A stretch of 64,000 bases of DNA from assembly GCA_035480535.1 (NCBI GenBank), contig DATIHQ010000001.1, positions 6,561 to 70,560 on the forward strand, written 5' to 3'. This document shows, one piece after another, positions 1 through 8,615 of this stretch. The notes below the pieces were generated by a model. It was not told the origin of the DNA and made no database searches. It saw only the letters and a list, made by a program, of their open reading frames with translations. The translations under genes and the position numbers were made by a program. The stretch is from DATIHQ01 sp035480535. GTDB taxonomy: Bacteria > Chlamydiota > Chlamydiia > Chlamydiales > SM23-39. The first letter of the stretch is position 1. Each line of letters begins with the position of its first letter.

Positions 1-457
1 ATTCATCTTCATCGTCAAAGCCAACAATTTCTTGCGCAATAAAAAATCTTTGAGAGGGACAATTTTCGAAATGAAAATTCAGAGTGATCGACCCTGTGAT
101 CATGAGCTGTTTTCCTGGAATCAGCCAACGGCTTAACGTATCCACGACATAGCGCCCCACCCCAGTGGTGTAATCAGCCGGGCAGAGAAAGGTGACAGGT
201 AAAGAGCCTGGAGATTTATTGGGAAAAGAATATTCGATCAAGGGAAGCGATTTCATGAGGCGATAGGCCCACATCGATTCTTCATTTCCCAGGTCGGATC
301 CATTCGACTCAAGCCAGAAATTCTCCGGGAGAACAGATTCAACTAAGCGCTGCACCACATTGAGAAAATCGGCTTCGGTCGACACATCGCCGCTGAGCAT
401 CGGAAAGGTGGGTTTTATCTGCAAAGAGATCAAGGGTTTAATGAAATCTAAGCTCAT
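1..457 (-). CDS. Unknown conserved-looking protein, partial (C-terminus outside the window)
   Basis: An open frame begins with ATG at 457-455 and runs off the left edge, giving 152 residues without a stop. The start codon overlaps the stop of the upstream OppA-like gene in an ATGA arrangement, so the two are probably translationally coupled in the same minus-strand operon. The visible part starts MSLDFIKPLISLQIKPTF, has no signal peptide or membrane segment, and looks like a soluble mixed alpha/beta protein with an acidic stretch (FDDEDE) at the cut. I do not recognise the family. Position behind three peptide-binding proteins is the only functional hint. The reading frame is convincing; the function is unknown. 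Confidence 0.7.
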   Translation of the reverse strand, partial: MSLDFIKPLISLQIKPTFPMLSGDVSTEADFLNVVQRLVESVLPENFWLESNGSDLGNEESMWAYRLMKSLPLIEYSFPNKSPGSLPVTFLCPADYTTGVGRYVVDTLSRWLIPGKQLMITGSITLNFHFENCPSQRFFIAQEIVGFDDEDE

Positions 458-2025
458 AACTGATCACTGGGTCGAATTTTTTTATAAATAAGGGTTCCTA
501 GGGGAGAGAATTGGAGATTTGTAAATCGGGAATTACTCAAAATGGCCTGGTTAAAATGATAGATTGGAGCGAGCGGCATATCTTGGGCCATAATGGATTC
601 AGCTTTTTGGAGGAGATGAAGCCGTTCCTCTGCATCATTGACTGCCGATGCGCGGTTAAGGGTTTGAATGTATTCCTGATTTTCATAGCCGGGGAAATTT
701 TTCTTTGTCGTGCGAAACTTAAATCGCTCCAAGATGCTCACCGGATCTGTGTATTGGACCACCCAAGAATCGAGGGCAATGGAATAATTTCTATTTTGCA
801 AGAAGGCCATCTGGGTTTTAAAATCAGATTCACTCAATCGAATATTGAGGCCAAATGCGTTTTTCCATTGCTGCTGAATCGCTTGGGCGATTCTTCGATG
901 AAGCTCATTGGCTTGATAGTTTAGAATGATCTCTTCACTTGGGAAAAACCCAAGCTCTTCCACTCCTTTTTGGAAGAGAATCTTCGCCCGAGCTAAATCG
1001 CAAAAGGGAAATAGAGATTCATCGCAAGGCATAACCACTGAAGGAATGTAGCGGGTAGCCGGCTCTTCTGATAATTGAGAGATGTTTTCGATGATCGCCT
1101 TTCGATCGATCGCAAGCGACAGAGCTTTCCGGATCGATGGGTTATTGAGCGGCGTCCGCTCCAAGTTGAAGGTGCAGAAAAGGGTCCCCCCCAAACGGTT
1201 AATGGCTACTTTTCCCATCTTTCGCAAGGAAACTACCTCGTCGATGGAGAGATTGGAAGTTTGGGAATTGAGAATATCGAGATCTTCATTCTCAAACATC
1301 CTGAGAGTTGTTTTTTCATCGGATACAATGCTGATATGGAGAGCATCTAGATGGACATTTTCCGCATCCCAATATTGGGGATTTTTCACGAGGGAGATTT
1401 CATGATTTCGATCCCATTTTTTCACTATGTAAGGACCATTTGTGACGAAGGAGTTGAGGTGCCAAGCGGGATTTTTTAACTCCATATGTTTAGGAATAGG
1501 ATAAAAATTACAAAACGTGATGAGAGAGAGGAAGTAGGGGGTTGGATTTTCCAATTCCACTTTTAATGTATGGTCATCCAGCGCCGTAATGCCGACCTTT
1601 TCTGGATCAATGGCCCCATTGATTGCCCTTTCGGCGTTGAGAATGCAGTAGAGAAGATAGGGGCATGAAGAGCCGAAGCTAGGGGTTAAAATCTTCTTCC
1701 AAGAATGTTCAAAATCATGTGCTGTGACAGGGACCCCATCGCTCCAATTTGCATTTCGCAAATGGAATAGGTAGGTTTTCCCATCTTCGGAGATATCGAC
1801 TGATTCAGCTAAAGCCAACTCCACTTTTCCTTCCGGCAAAAGCCTCGTCAGCCCTTCATAGACCATGAAAAGGAGATTGGAAGTGTAAACATCGGCATTT
1901 TTCCGAGGATCGAGGCTCGTTGGATCGGAATGAAAACAAAAGCGCATAGTTTCTGTTTTTTGAGGGGTTTTTTGGCACGATTGGAACATCGCACAGAAGA
2001 ACAAGAATAGCAGCCACTTCTTCAT
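454..2025 (-). CDS. oppA: OppA-type peptide-binding lipoprotein (copy 1 of 3)
   Basis: 523 residues, extracytoplasmic solute-binding protein family 5, which captures oligopeptides for an ABC importer. The N-terminus MKKWLLFLFFCAMFQSC is a lipoprotein signal peptide with the modified cysteine at residue 17. The hallmark start of the mature domain (LDPRKNADVYTSN then YEGLTRL) follows at about residue 39, and the central segment FCTFNLERTPLNNPSIRKAL plus the AIDR motif are typical of the family. Length is normal for OppA. It is the last complete gene of a minus-strand run of three paralogs, with no permease or ATPase genes visible beside it, so the transporter core must be encoded elsewhere. Peptide or murein-peptide uptake by an intracellular bacterium is the likely role. 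Confidence 0.93.
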   Translation of the reverse strand: MKKWLLFLFFCAMFQSCQKTPQKTETMRFCFHSDPTSLDPRKNADVYTSNLLFMVYEGLTRLLPEGKVELALAESVDISEDGKTYLFHLRNANWSDGVPVTAHDFEHSWKKILTPSFGSSCPYLLYCILNAERAINGAIDPEKVGITALDDHTLKVELENPTPYFLSLITFCNFYPIPKHMELKNPAWHLNSFVTNGPYIVKKWDRNHEISLVKNPQYWDAENVHLDALHISIVSDEKTTLRMFENEDLDILNSQTSNLSIDEVVSLRKMGKVAINRLGGTLFCTFNLERTPLNNPSIRKALSLAIDRKAIIENISQLSEEPATRYIPSVVMPCDESLFPFCDLARAKILFQKGVEELGFFPSEEIILNYQANELHRRIAQAIQQQWKNAFGLNIRLSESDFKTQMAFLQNRNYSIALDSWVVQYTDPVSILERFKFRTTKKNFPGYENQEYIQTLNRASAVNDAEERLHLLQKAESIMAQDMPLAPIYHFNQAILSNSRFTNLQFSPLGTLIYKKIRPSDQL

Positions 2026-2068
2026 AAGAAAAATATATACGATTTATTGAGATTAAGTAAAAGGAAAT

Positions 2069-3628
2069 TTAAGATGCGGCGATTGTGTAGCGGCTTTGGG
2101 GGGAGGGGCTCGACTGGGATTGATGGAAATGGAACCCGCCAATCGCATTGATTTGAACGCCGCTGAGATGAGGTTTACAAAGAAAAGCGTGGTTGTAGTG
2201 ATAGATAGGAGCCAAGGGCATATCGTCGAGAAAGAGCGATTCGGCTTGGGTAAGAATTTTCTTTCGTTCAACGGGGTTGGCTTCGCAGGATGAAAGATTT
2301 AGGAGTTCATTGAAGCGGGGGTTTTCATAGCCAGGTAAGTTTTTGGGAAGAGAGCGGCTTTTAAACCTCTCGAAAATACTCATCGGGTCGTTAAATTGGG
2401 CCAGCCAATAGGCAAGACCCAAGCTATATTTGCCTTTATTAAATCTCTGGATAAAAGAGTTATAATCGCAGCTTTCCAGCCGCACCTTGAATCCAAGAAC
2501 TCGTTTCCATTGTTCTTGCAAAGTATCCACAATTTTTCTGTTCAAGGGACTGGAAACAAAGGTGAGGGTCAAGTTATTTAAGAATAATCGGATCGCTAAG
2601 TCGGGATCTCCTTCCTCTTCAAGCTCTTGAAGACCCTCATTCAGATGTTTTCTGGCCAAATTCTCATCAAATCCAGGGAAAAGAGGCGTGTTTTCATTTT
2701 GAGTGAGGGTGGGTGGAAGGCAGCGAGTAGCCGGAATCTCATTTAGGCGAGTCACTTGCTCAACAATGAAGTGGCGGTCGATCGCATAGGAAAAGGCTTT
2801 TCGAATATTTTGGTTATGGAAGGGATATTGATGGGTATTAAAAGAGCAAAATACAGTTCCTCCCATTGGGAAAAATTTCAATATTCCCTCTTGGGCGTAA
2901 GGGTTGAGCGATTCAAGAGGAAGCGAACAGAGGATGACGGAAACAAGGTCCAGCTCATCTTGATCAAAGAGTTGTAAAACAGAGTGGGGATTATTGATGA
3001 TGCTGATATGAATCGAATCCAAAGTTACATTTTTGGCATCCCAATAGAGAGGATTCTTCTCACAAATGATCTCACATTTGGGTTTCCATTTGGCAATTTT
3101 GAAGGCTCCGCTGGTCACGAGTTCATGGACAGGGGCGTTTTCCCACTGTCCATTTTTCGTTTCGATGTGTTTGGGAATCGGACAAAAATTACAAAATGAA
3201 AGGAGGACAAGAAAATAAGAGGTAGGGTGATGAAGCTCGATCTCCAAGGTCGTATCGTCGAGGGCACGGATGCCCACTTCATCGAGAGGAACCAATCCCG
3301 AAGAGGCCGCCTCCGCATTTTTGATGGGAAAAAAAAGCTGGGGGGAAAGACAGGGGAATTTCGGGTCTAAGCCTTTCAACCAAGAGTAGGCAAAATCATG
3401 CGCTGTCAGAGGATGTCCATCGCTCCAATAGGCTTCTCTTAAATGGAATCGATAGGTTTTTTGATCTGGGGAAATCTCGACCGATTCGGCCAAAGCCAGT
3501 TCGGGCTCTCCATTGGGTTTGAGCCTTGTGAGAGCATCATAGATCAAAGAAAGAAAGGTGGAGGTGATTTGGTCTCCATTCTTTCGAGGATCGATCGTTA
3601 GGGGGTCGATGCTAAAACAGGTACGCAT
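2069..3628 (-). CDS. oppA: OppA-type peptide-binding protein without a signal peptide (copy 2 of 3)
   Basis: 519 residues of the same family-5 binding protein as its neighbours, but the protein begins directly at the mature domain (MRTCFSIDPLTIDPRKNGDQ). Reading upstream in frame, a TAG stop lies eight codons before this ATG and no other start codon intervenes, and the 73-base gap to the upstream gene does not encode a hydrophobic leader in another frame. Either export is lost, the protein is kept in the cytoplasm, or it is decaying. The rest of the domain is intact (AYSWLKG, CSFNTHQYPFHNQNIRKAF, YAIDRHF), so the frame is under selection or was until recently. The C-terminus has a serine-rich extension after GGFHFHQ not seen in the other two copies. 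Confidence 0.88.
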   Translation of the reverse strand: MRTCFSIDPLTIDPRKNGDQITSTFLSLIYDALTRLKPNGEPELALAESVEISPDQKTYRFHLREAYWSDGHPLTAHDFAYSWLKGLDPKFPCLSPQLFFPIKNAEAASSGLVPLDEVGIRALDDTTLEIELHHPTSYFLVLLSFCNFCPIPKHIETKNGQWENAPVHELVTSGAFKIAKWKPKCEIICEKNPLYWDAKNVTLDSIHISIINNPHSVLQLFDQDELDLVSVILCSLPLESLNPYAQEGILKFFPMGGTVFCSFNTHQYPFHNQNIRKAFSYAIDRHFIVEQVTRLNEIPATRCLPPTLTQNENTPLFPGFDENLARKHLNEGLQELEEEGDPDLAIRLFLNNLTLTFVSSPLNRKIVDTLQEQWKRVLGFKVRLESCDYNSFIQRFNKGKYSLGLAYWLAQFNDPMSIFERFKSRSLPKNLPGYENPRFNELLNLSSCEANPVERKKILTQAESLFLDDMPLAPIYHYNHAFLCKPHLSGVQINAIGGFHFHQSQSSPSPQSRYTIAAS

Positions 3629-3701
3629 AGGGGCCTTTTCTAATAAGCTCTAACCTTATACGGATTTCGGAGATTCGGTTAAAGAAAATCTTGCGTCAGA
3701 T

Positions 3702-5213
3702 TTAAAGTTTTTTAAGATGTGCTCTTTCAAATAGGATGCCGCCGCTGCAAGTGGTGGCCATTTTTGAGAGGCGTTTTCCATTGAGACTTGGATTGCTCCA
3801 ATGATAAATAGGCGCGATCGCCATTTCTTCCGCAAATAGAGCTTCCGCTCTTTCCAAGAGCTCCATTCTTTTTAACTCGTCGCTCGTTTCTGAGGCAGCG
3901 TCGAGTAAATGGATAAACTCTTGGTTTTCCCACCCAGGATAATTTTTTACATTTTTTCGGCTTTTGAAGCGATCCAAAATATTGATGGGATCGTGAAATT
4001 GGGCAATCCAAGAAGCCAAAGAGAGCTGATACTCTCTTTTCTGCAGATTTTGCATATGCGTTTTCACATCGATCGACTCGAGTGCGACCGAAACTCCCAA
4101 TACCTCTTTCCATTGTTTTTGCAAGGCCAAGGCCAGCCTTTTTTCCGTCTGGCCTGGTTTGTAGAATAGCGTTAAGGGTCCTATCTCGCCCAGCTCATCG
4201 ACTGCCTTTTTATAATACTCACGAGCCATTTCAGGATCGAAAGTTGGAAATAATGCCTTATTTTTGCCATTGAACAGAGAAGGGGGAAGGGGACGGGTGG
4301 CGAGAAGTTGGCCGCAAAGCGCGACGTGATCGACGATTTCTGCCCGATCTATGGCATAGGAAAAAGCCTTTCGGAGATTTTCATTCTGGAAGGGAAAGGT
4401 CTCTGTGTTAAACGTGCAAAATGTCGTGGCGGCCATCGGAATGAAATGGAGCTCGCCCCGTTTTTGCAGAGATTCAAGTGCATCGGGAGGGATGGGAGAA
4501 AAGGGACCTCCCAGCCAATCGAGCTCCCCCCGTTCAAACAGATGAAAAGCGGTCATTTCATCGGGGATGATGCCAATATGGATCTCATCGAGAAAGACCC
4601 CTTTTGGATTCCAGAACCGTTCATTTTTAACCAATGCAATTTCCCCATTGGGGACAATCCGGTCAATCCGGAAGGGGCCGTTCGAGGCGCTCTCTTTAAA
4701 AGGAAGAAAAAGGGGAAAGGCAGTTAAAGAGAGAAAATAGGGAGTGGGTCTTTCCAGCTCAACCTGGAGAGTCAACTCATCGAGTGCTTTAATCCCCACC
4801 TCGCTTAAAGGAACTGTTCCCATCCTGGCCTTTTCTCCATTTTTGATCGGATAGAGCAGGTAGGCGCATAGAGAGGGAAACGTTGGCTCGAGGATTGTTT
4901 TCCATGAATTTTCAAAGTCGAAAGCGGTGACAGGTGTTCCATCGGTCCAAACTGAAGGGCGCAAATGAAAGGTATAGAGTTTTCCATCGGCAGAAACCTC
5001 AACCGCCTCAGCTAAGGCCAGCTCAAACGATCCATTGGCATCGCATCGAGTCAACCCCTCATAAATCAAGCAGATGAGAGTGGAGGAGGTGAAGTCGCCA
5101 CTTTTACGCGGATCGAGAGTAGCGGGATGATTATTGAATGAAATCCTTAACTGTTGAGGAGGAGTCGAGGAGGTGCAGGCGGCCAGTAGAAAAAGAAATA
5201 TAATAAATTTCAT
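3702..5213 (-). CDS. oppA: OppA-type peptide-binding lipoprotein (copy 3 of 3)
   Basis: 503 residues, family-5 solute-binding protein. MKFIIFLFLLAAC is a short lipoprotein signal with cysteine 13 as the lipidated residue. The mature domain starts with LRISFNNHPATLDPRKSGD and continues with YEGLTRC, the ENSWKTILEP block and the CTFNTETFPFQNENLRKAF block that align with the other two copies. It is the first gene of the minus-strand oppA series and probably carries the operon promoter in the 75 bases before the divergent gene at 5289. No clear Shine-Dalgarno sequence precedes its ATG. Three diverged copies in tandem suggest different peptide specificities rather than recent duplication. Confidence 0.93.
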   Translation of the reverse strand: MKFIIFLFLLAACTSSTPPQQLRISFNNHPATLDPRKSGDFTSSTLICLIYEGLTRCDANGSFELALAEAVEVSADGKLYTFHLRPSVWTDGTPVTAFDFENSWKTILEPTFPSLCAYLLYPIKNGEKARMGTVPLSEVGIKALDELTLQVELERPTPYFLSLTAFPLFLPFKESASNGPFRIDRIVPNGEIALVKNERFWNPKGVFLDEIHIGIIPDEMTAFHLFERGELDWLGGPFSPIPPDALESLQKRGELHFIPMAATTFCTFNTETFPFQNENLRKAFSYAIDRAEIVDHVALCGQLLATRPLPPSLFNGKNKALFPTFDPEMAREYYKKAVDELGEIGPLTLFYKPGQTEKRLALALQKQWKEVLGVSVALESIDVKTHMQNLQKREYQLSLASWIAQFHDPINILDRFKSRKNVKNYPGWENQEFIHLLDAASETSDELKRMELLERAEALFAEEMAIAPIYHWSNPSLNGKRLSKMATTCSGGILFERAHLKKL

Positions 5214-5288
5214 GGGGAACCATTAAACTACCTTCGACTTGTAAAAGTAAAGGGATTCCAGTAAGGTGACCCTTAGAGGCCAGGTAGG

Positions 5289-5717
5289 ATGCGTATGACT
5301 TATCTCAAGAGTTTGTTTTTCAATTTCTTAGTTGTTTTTTTCGCCAACCATATTTTGCCGGGGATCGAGGTGGTCAATCAGACCAAACTCCCCAATTTTG
5401 GCGGAGATTTCCCTTTTGCGCTCGCCCTAGGCTTTTTAAACTCGCTGATTTATCCCGTCTTAAAACTCCTGAACCAGCTGACGATGCTCCGGATTGCCAT
5501 GGTTGCCCTCATCCTCAACTTTGCTGTCTATGCCCTTTTGAAGCTCTTTTCATTTGTGGGGATCCAAATTCAGACGGTGGAAGGGTATATTTTTGCCTCT
5601 GCTGCTGTGGCGTTGGGAAGCTTCATAACCAACTTCCTTGAATTCAAGCGCCATCACCCACATAAAGCTCATATTGAACCTCTTCATAAGTCTCATACCG
5701 AGCATCCCCATTCATGA
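5289..5717 (+). CDS. Small four-helix membrane protein, phage-holin family IV type
   Basis: 142 residues with about four membrane segments (residues 8-22, 40-58, 68-90 and 100-116) separated by the conserved-looking NHILPGIEV and LGFLNSLIYPVLKLL stretches typical of the small membrane family annotated as phage holin superfamily IV. Such proteins are widespread chromosomal membrane proteins and need not be lytic. The C-terminal 25 residues are histidine-rich (HHPHKAHIEPLHKSHTEHPHS), which could bind metal. An alternative ATG two codons downstream is possible. Its TGA overlaps the ATG of the next gene, a paralog, so the pair is one transcription unit. Family call is good, function is not known. 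Confidence 0.75.
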   Translation: MRMTYLKSLFFNFLVVFFANHILPGIEVVNQTKLPNFGGDFPFALALGFLNSLIYPVLKLLNQLTMLRIAMVALILNFAVYALLKLFSFVGIQIQTVEGYIFASAAVALGSFITNFLEFKRHHPHKAHIEPLHKSHTEHPHS

Positions 5718-6088
5718 GTTATTTCCGCAACTTCCTGCTCATTTTCCTCGTCGTATTTTTCATCGATCGGGTGGCTCCGGGGGTGGAGATTTCATCTTTT
5801 GAGCAAGTGCCCAACATTGGGGCGGACATTTTCTTCTCGGCCATTGTTGGATTTCTCAATGCGTCGGTCTTTCCCTTCTATGCGATTTTCGAGATCAAAG
5901 TGACGAAACTCAAAATAGCAATCGCTACCTTCATCATTAGTTTTGGAGCGTTCCTTCTCATTGCGATCATTCCATTCGGCGTCCGTGTCGTCAGCGCATG
6001 GGGAGTGATCATTGGCGGGCTCGTCGTCTGGGCCGTGGCCTTTGTGGGGAATTATTTAGAGTGGCAAAGAGACACGAAAGGCTCATAG
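5714..6088 (+). CDS. Small four-helix membrane protein, paralog of the preceding gene
   Basis: 124 residues, same fold and motifs as the upstream protein: an N-terminal segment ending in DRVAPGVEI (compare NHILPGIEV), then VGFLNASVFPFYAIFEIKVTKLKIAIATFII and a last helix GVIIGGLVVWAVAFVGNYLEW. ATGA overlap with the preceding stop indicates translational coupling. It lacks the histidine-rich tail. The two may form a hetero-oligomer in the inner membrane. Role unknown; no lysis module is nearby, so a phage origin is not supported. Confidence 0.72.
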   Translation: MSYFRNFLLIFLVVFFIDRVAPGVEISSFEQVPNIGADIFFSAIVGFLNASVFPFYAIFEIKVTKLKIAIATFIISFGAFLLIAIIPFGVRVVSAWGVIIGGLVVWAVAFVGNYLEWQRDTKGS

Positions 6089-6118
6089 CCCCGCGGGGGG
6101 AAGCCCCCGCACCCCCAT
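6088..6118. repeat. Partial R3-type GC-rich hairpin
   Basis: A short GC-rich inverted stretch (GGGGGAAGCCCCCGC followed by ACCCCC) directly after the stop of the plus-strand gene. It matches the GC core of the R3 elements at 20119, 43543 and 43999 but lacks their AT-rich arm. Confidence 0.5.
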
Positions 6119-6125
6119 TTAAATT

Positions 6126-6198
6126 GCACGGATGACAGGATAGTCAGGATAAGGAAAGAAAATTATATTTTTTATCCTGTCCATCCTGTCATCCGTGC
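6126..6198. terminator. Long inverted repeat between convergent genes, probable bidirectional terminator
   Basis: GCACGGATGACAGGAT at 6126 is mirrored by ATCCTGTCATCCGTGC ending at 6198, with further pairing inward (CAGGATAA and TTATCCTG). A run of T follows on the plus strand and a run of A precedes it within the loop. It lies between two genes that converge, so it could stop transcription from both sides. The internal CAGGAT repeats resemble simple palindromic repeats found between genes in many bacteria. Confidence 0.6.
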
Positions 6199-6207
6199 TA
6201 ATTTTTT

Positions 6208-7152
6208 TTATTTGGCGGTGAAGAGATAGGCTAGGTTGCTGCGGAGCGACCAGGCTTTTAGGAAATCTTGCAGGGTGTAGGAGACGAAGGTCGATTCGTT
6301 GTCCGGCGCGGCGGGGTCGATGGCGAGGACTCGGTTGTTGTCGTAGCCAATGATGCAGACGAGATGACCTGAGGTGTAGACGCGGGGGGCGCCCCGGATG
6401 GGGCCTTTGATACTCACGACTACGGGGTGGTTTTTTGCGAGGTATGAGTGGAGTGCGGTAAAGTTGTTGAGCCGCGCGACGTGAACGCGATAGAGGCCGT
6501 TGAGATGCTGGTAGGCTTCCGCTGTATTCAAGATCCAGTTTCCATAGATATCAAATTCGTCATCATGGCTGCGGCTGGCAAAGTGGAGAGGATGGATTGC
6601 GTGTTTGCGAAGGAGATAGTTGATGGCGGTCGAAGTTGAGGTGGGCGAACACATGTCTTTATTGCGGGGATGATCGAGAATTATTTGCGATTGCCGCGGA
6701 ACATTGGGGAGAAGGATGGGCGATAGGGATGGAGTGGGTTGAATAGAGAGAGAGGATAGGTCGGAGAGGCAGACGTAGAGGGAATCGAGATGCTGGAGCG
6801 TGGCGCCTTCTTCTGCAATGATTTTGACTCGGAGCGAGTCGCAATGGCCTGTTTTTGGCTGAATGGCATCTTGATAGGTTTCTGCAAAGGAATCAATGGG
6901 CGCCGTTTTAAAGGTTTTTTGGGTGAGAGGTGTCCATTCGGCGTATTTGAGCCACGGAGACCAAGATTGTTGGTGTAGGGAAATGTAGAGAGTCCATTTC
7001 CCCTTTTCAGGGCGAAGCCCATTCCAGGAAACAATCGCCTCATTAAATGGACGAACTGTTTCCAAGTTCCAAACGAACTCATTTTCCTTCAGATTTGAAA
7101 GAATTCGCTCGTGAGTTGTTGAGAAATCAACGGTTCTTTTTACAAATTGCAA
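6208..7152 (-). CDS. C39-like cysteine peptidase
   Basis: 314 residues. The C-terminal half (about 150-314) is a papain-like C39-type peptidase domain: VPRQSQ motif at 151, catalytic cysteine 168 in MCSPTSTSTAINYLL, histidine 263 in SGHLVCIIGYD and aspartate 279 in AIDPAAPD. The N-terminal half is beta-rich (WNGLRPEKGKWTLYISL), possibly carbohydrate- or ligand-binding. No signal peptide is visible and the only in-frame start near the beginning is a TTG at 7152; a stop lies eight codons further upstream. Export could be by another route, or the N-terminus may have been lost. Substrates may be host or cell-wall peptides; this is inference. Confidence 0.75.
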   Translation of the reverse strand: MQFVKRTVDFSTTHERILSNLKENEFVWNLETVRPFNEAIVSWNGLRPEKGKWTLYISLHQQSWSPWLKYAEWTPLTQKTFKTAPIDSFAETYQDAIQPKTGHCDSLRVKIIAEEGATLQHLDSLYVCLSDLSSLSIQPTPSLSPILLPNVPRQSQIILDHPRNKDMCSPTSTSTAINYLLRKHAIHPLHFASRSHDDEFDIYGNWILNTAEAYQHLNGLYRVHVARLNNFTALHSYLAKNHPVVVSIKGPIRGAPRVYTSGHLVCIIGYDNNRVLAIDPAAPDNESTFVSYTLQDFLKAWSLRSNLAYLFTAK

Positions 7153-7313
7153 TTCGTTTCTGGCGCCTAGTGTTTAAAGGAGAATTTTTCACTTTATCAT
7201 CGCCTGGGGGAACGAGTATACAACAAGTTGCTAAAACCTTGGGACCGCTCTGTTTTCCTTGCATAAGCCTATCGTTAAAAAAAGATCAAGCAAAGGGCAA
7301 AGTCAAATTAAGG

Positions 7314-8456
7314 TCAAGAGGAAATTTTTTGTGGTTTGAAACCAATGAAGGCAAGAAGGAAGGCAATGGCCGCCAGAAAATAAAAAAGGCCCGCAGAGCC
7401 GAGGAAACTCATCGCAACGGGGGCCATGAGAGGCCCAGCAATGGCGCCCATTCCATAAGAGAGAACAAAACCGCCTGTTGCGGCAATGATTTGATTCTCC
7501 TGCACCTTCTCGCAAGTGTAGGCCATGCTGAGAGGATAAAGAGTGAAAGAAAATCCCCCAAAACACCAGGCAAGCGGGAAGAGAAGGAGGGGAGAGAGCT
7601 GTTCCATTTGGGCAATCGCGAGGCCAAAAAGAGCGGTGAGTAAACTCATAATATTCAAAACGCGTCTTCGATTTCCTTTGTCAGCCCAATGTCCAATCGG
7701 CCACTGCAGACTCAATCCTCCGAAGATGAGAATGGCCATAAAAGTTCCCACTTCTGAAATGGTCATTCCATTTTCTCGAGCATAGATAGGGGCAAGCCCA
7801 TAGATGACCGCGAGGAGCATGCCAGAAATGATGCCTCCCATAAATCCAAGGGGAGAAATCCGGAAAAGTTGAAAGAGGTTGAGCTGAACTGGTTCCGAGA
7901 CCGGTTTAGGTTGCGGCAATTTCATGAGCGTCACGGGCAGGATGGAAAGAGCGGAAAGAAACGCTGTGATGAAGAAAGGGTAAATTCCTTTGGGATCAGA
8001 GAGATTAATGAGAAATTGACCGAGTGAAAGGGCTCCATAAAAAACAGCCAAGTAAACGGAGAGAATTTTTCCCCGCATATTGGCGGGGCTTTGGATCAGA
8101 AGCCAGCTCTCAATGACGATGAAGATCCCCGCTGTGCAGATGCCGCCGATAAAGCGAAGAAAACTCCAAAACCAGGGATTCACCCAAATTGCCTGGAGTA
8201 GGACGACGAGGGTGATCAGAATCGCAAAAATAACAAAAGAACGGGCATGTCCCTGTTTTGAGATCAATTGATCGATCCGGAGAGAACCCACTAAAATTCC
8301 CAAATAAAGGGCTGAAATGACGATCCCAATGACCTCTGGAGAATGCCCTTCAAGTTCTAAGCGGATGGATACAAAGGTGTTAAAGAGACCGCTTGCTAAA
8401 ATGAGAAGGGCCAGACTGAAGAGAGGGGCGAAGAGGGAGCGAATCAGGGCAAGCAT
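7314..8456 (-). CDS. Major facilitator superfamily transporter
   Basis: Twelve-helix MFS permease of 380 residues if started at the ATG at 8456 (MLALIRSLFAPLFSLALLIL). I prefer this start because AAAGGTGAGG lies 6 bases upstream; an in-frame ATG at 8513 would add 19 mostly hydrophilic residues. The loop after helix 2 (GSLRIDQLISKQGHARSF) and the mid-protein loop GHWADKGNRRRVL match the MFS motif A pattern G-x-x-x-D-x-x-G-x-R. Overall it resembles the YcaD-type group of small-molecule transporters. Substrate cannot be assigned. It is transcribed alone, divergent from the gene at 8616. Confidence 0.85.
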   Translation of the reverse strand: MLALIRSLFAPLFSLALLILASGLFNTFVSIRLELEGHSPEVIGIVISALYLGILVGSLRIDQLISKQGHARSFVIFAILITLVVLLQAIWVNPWFWSFLRFIGGICTAGIFIVIESWLLIQSPANMRGKILSVYLAVFYGALSLGQFLINLSDPKGIYPFFITAFLSALSILPVTLMKLPQPKPVSEPVQLNLFQLFRISPLGFMGGIISGMLLAVIYGLAPIYARENGMTISEVGTFMAILIFGGLSLQWPIGHWADKGNRRRVLNIMSLLTALFGLAIAQMEQLSPLLLFPLAWCFGGFSFTLYPLSMAYTCEKVQENQIIAATGGFVLSYGMGAIAGPLMAPVAMSFLGSAGLFYFLAAIAFLLAFIGFKPQKISS

Positions 8457-8615
8457 GTCGGGCCTCACCTTTATGGTGGCTGAATAGGCCATTTTTCTAG
8501 TACAAAAATCCATAAGTTATTGATTGTTAATAATATAACAAAGTAATAATTCAAATTGAAACAAAATAGTAATAAAGTTAATAATAATAATAGATTCTAA
8601 TTTACGGATAATTAT

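Noticed and set aside
5289..6088. Prophage lysis genes
   Set aside because: The holin-IV-type proteins are alone; no endolysin, phage structural genes or integrase nearby. The family is common in chromosomes.
7047..7785. Plus-strand frames of 198 and 80 codons before and across the MFS gene
   Set aside because: They overlap the C39-like and MFS genes on the other strand, are lysine/arginine-rich and lack family features.
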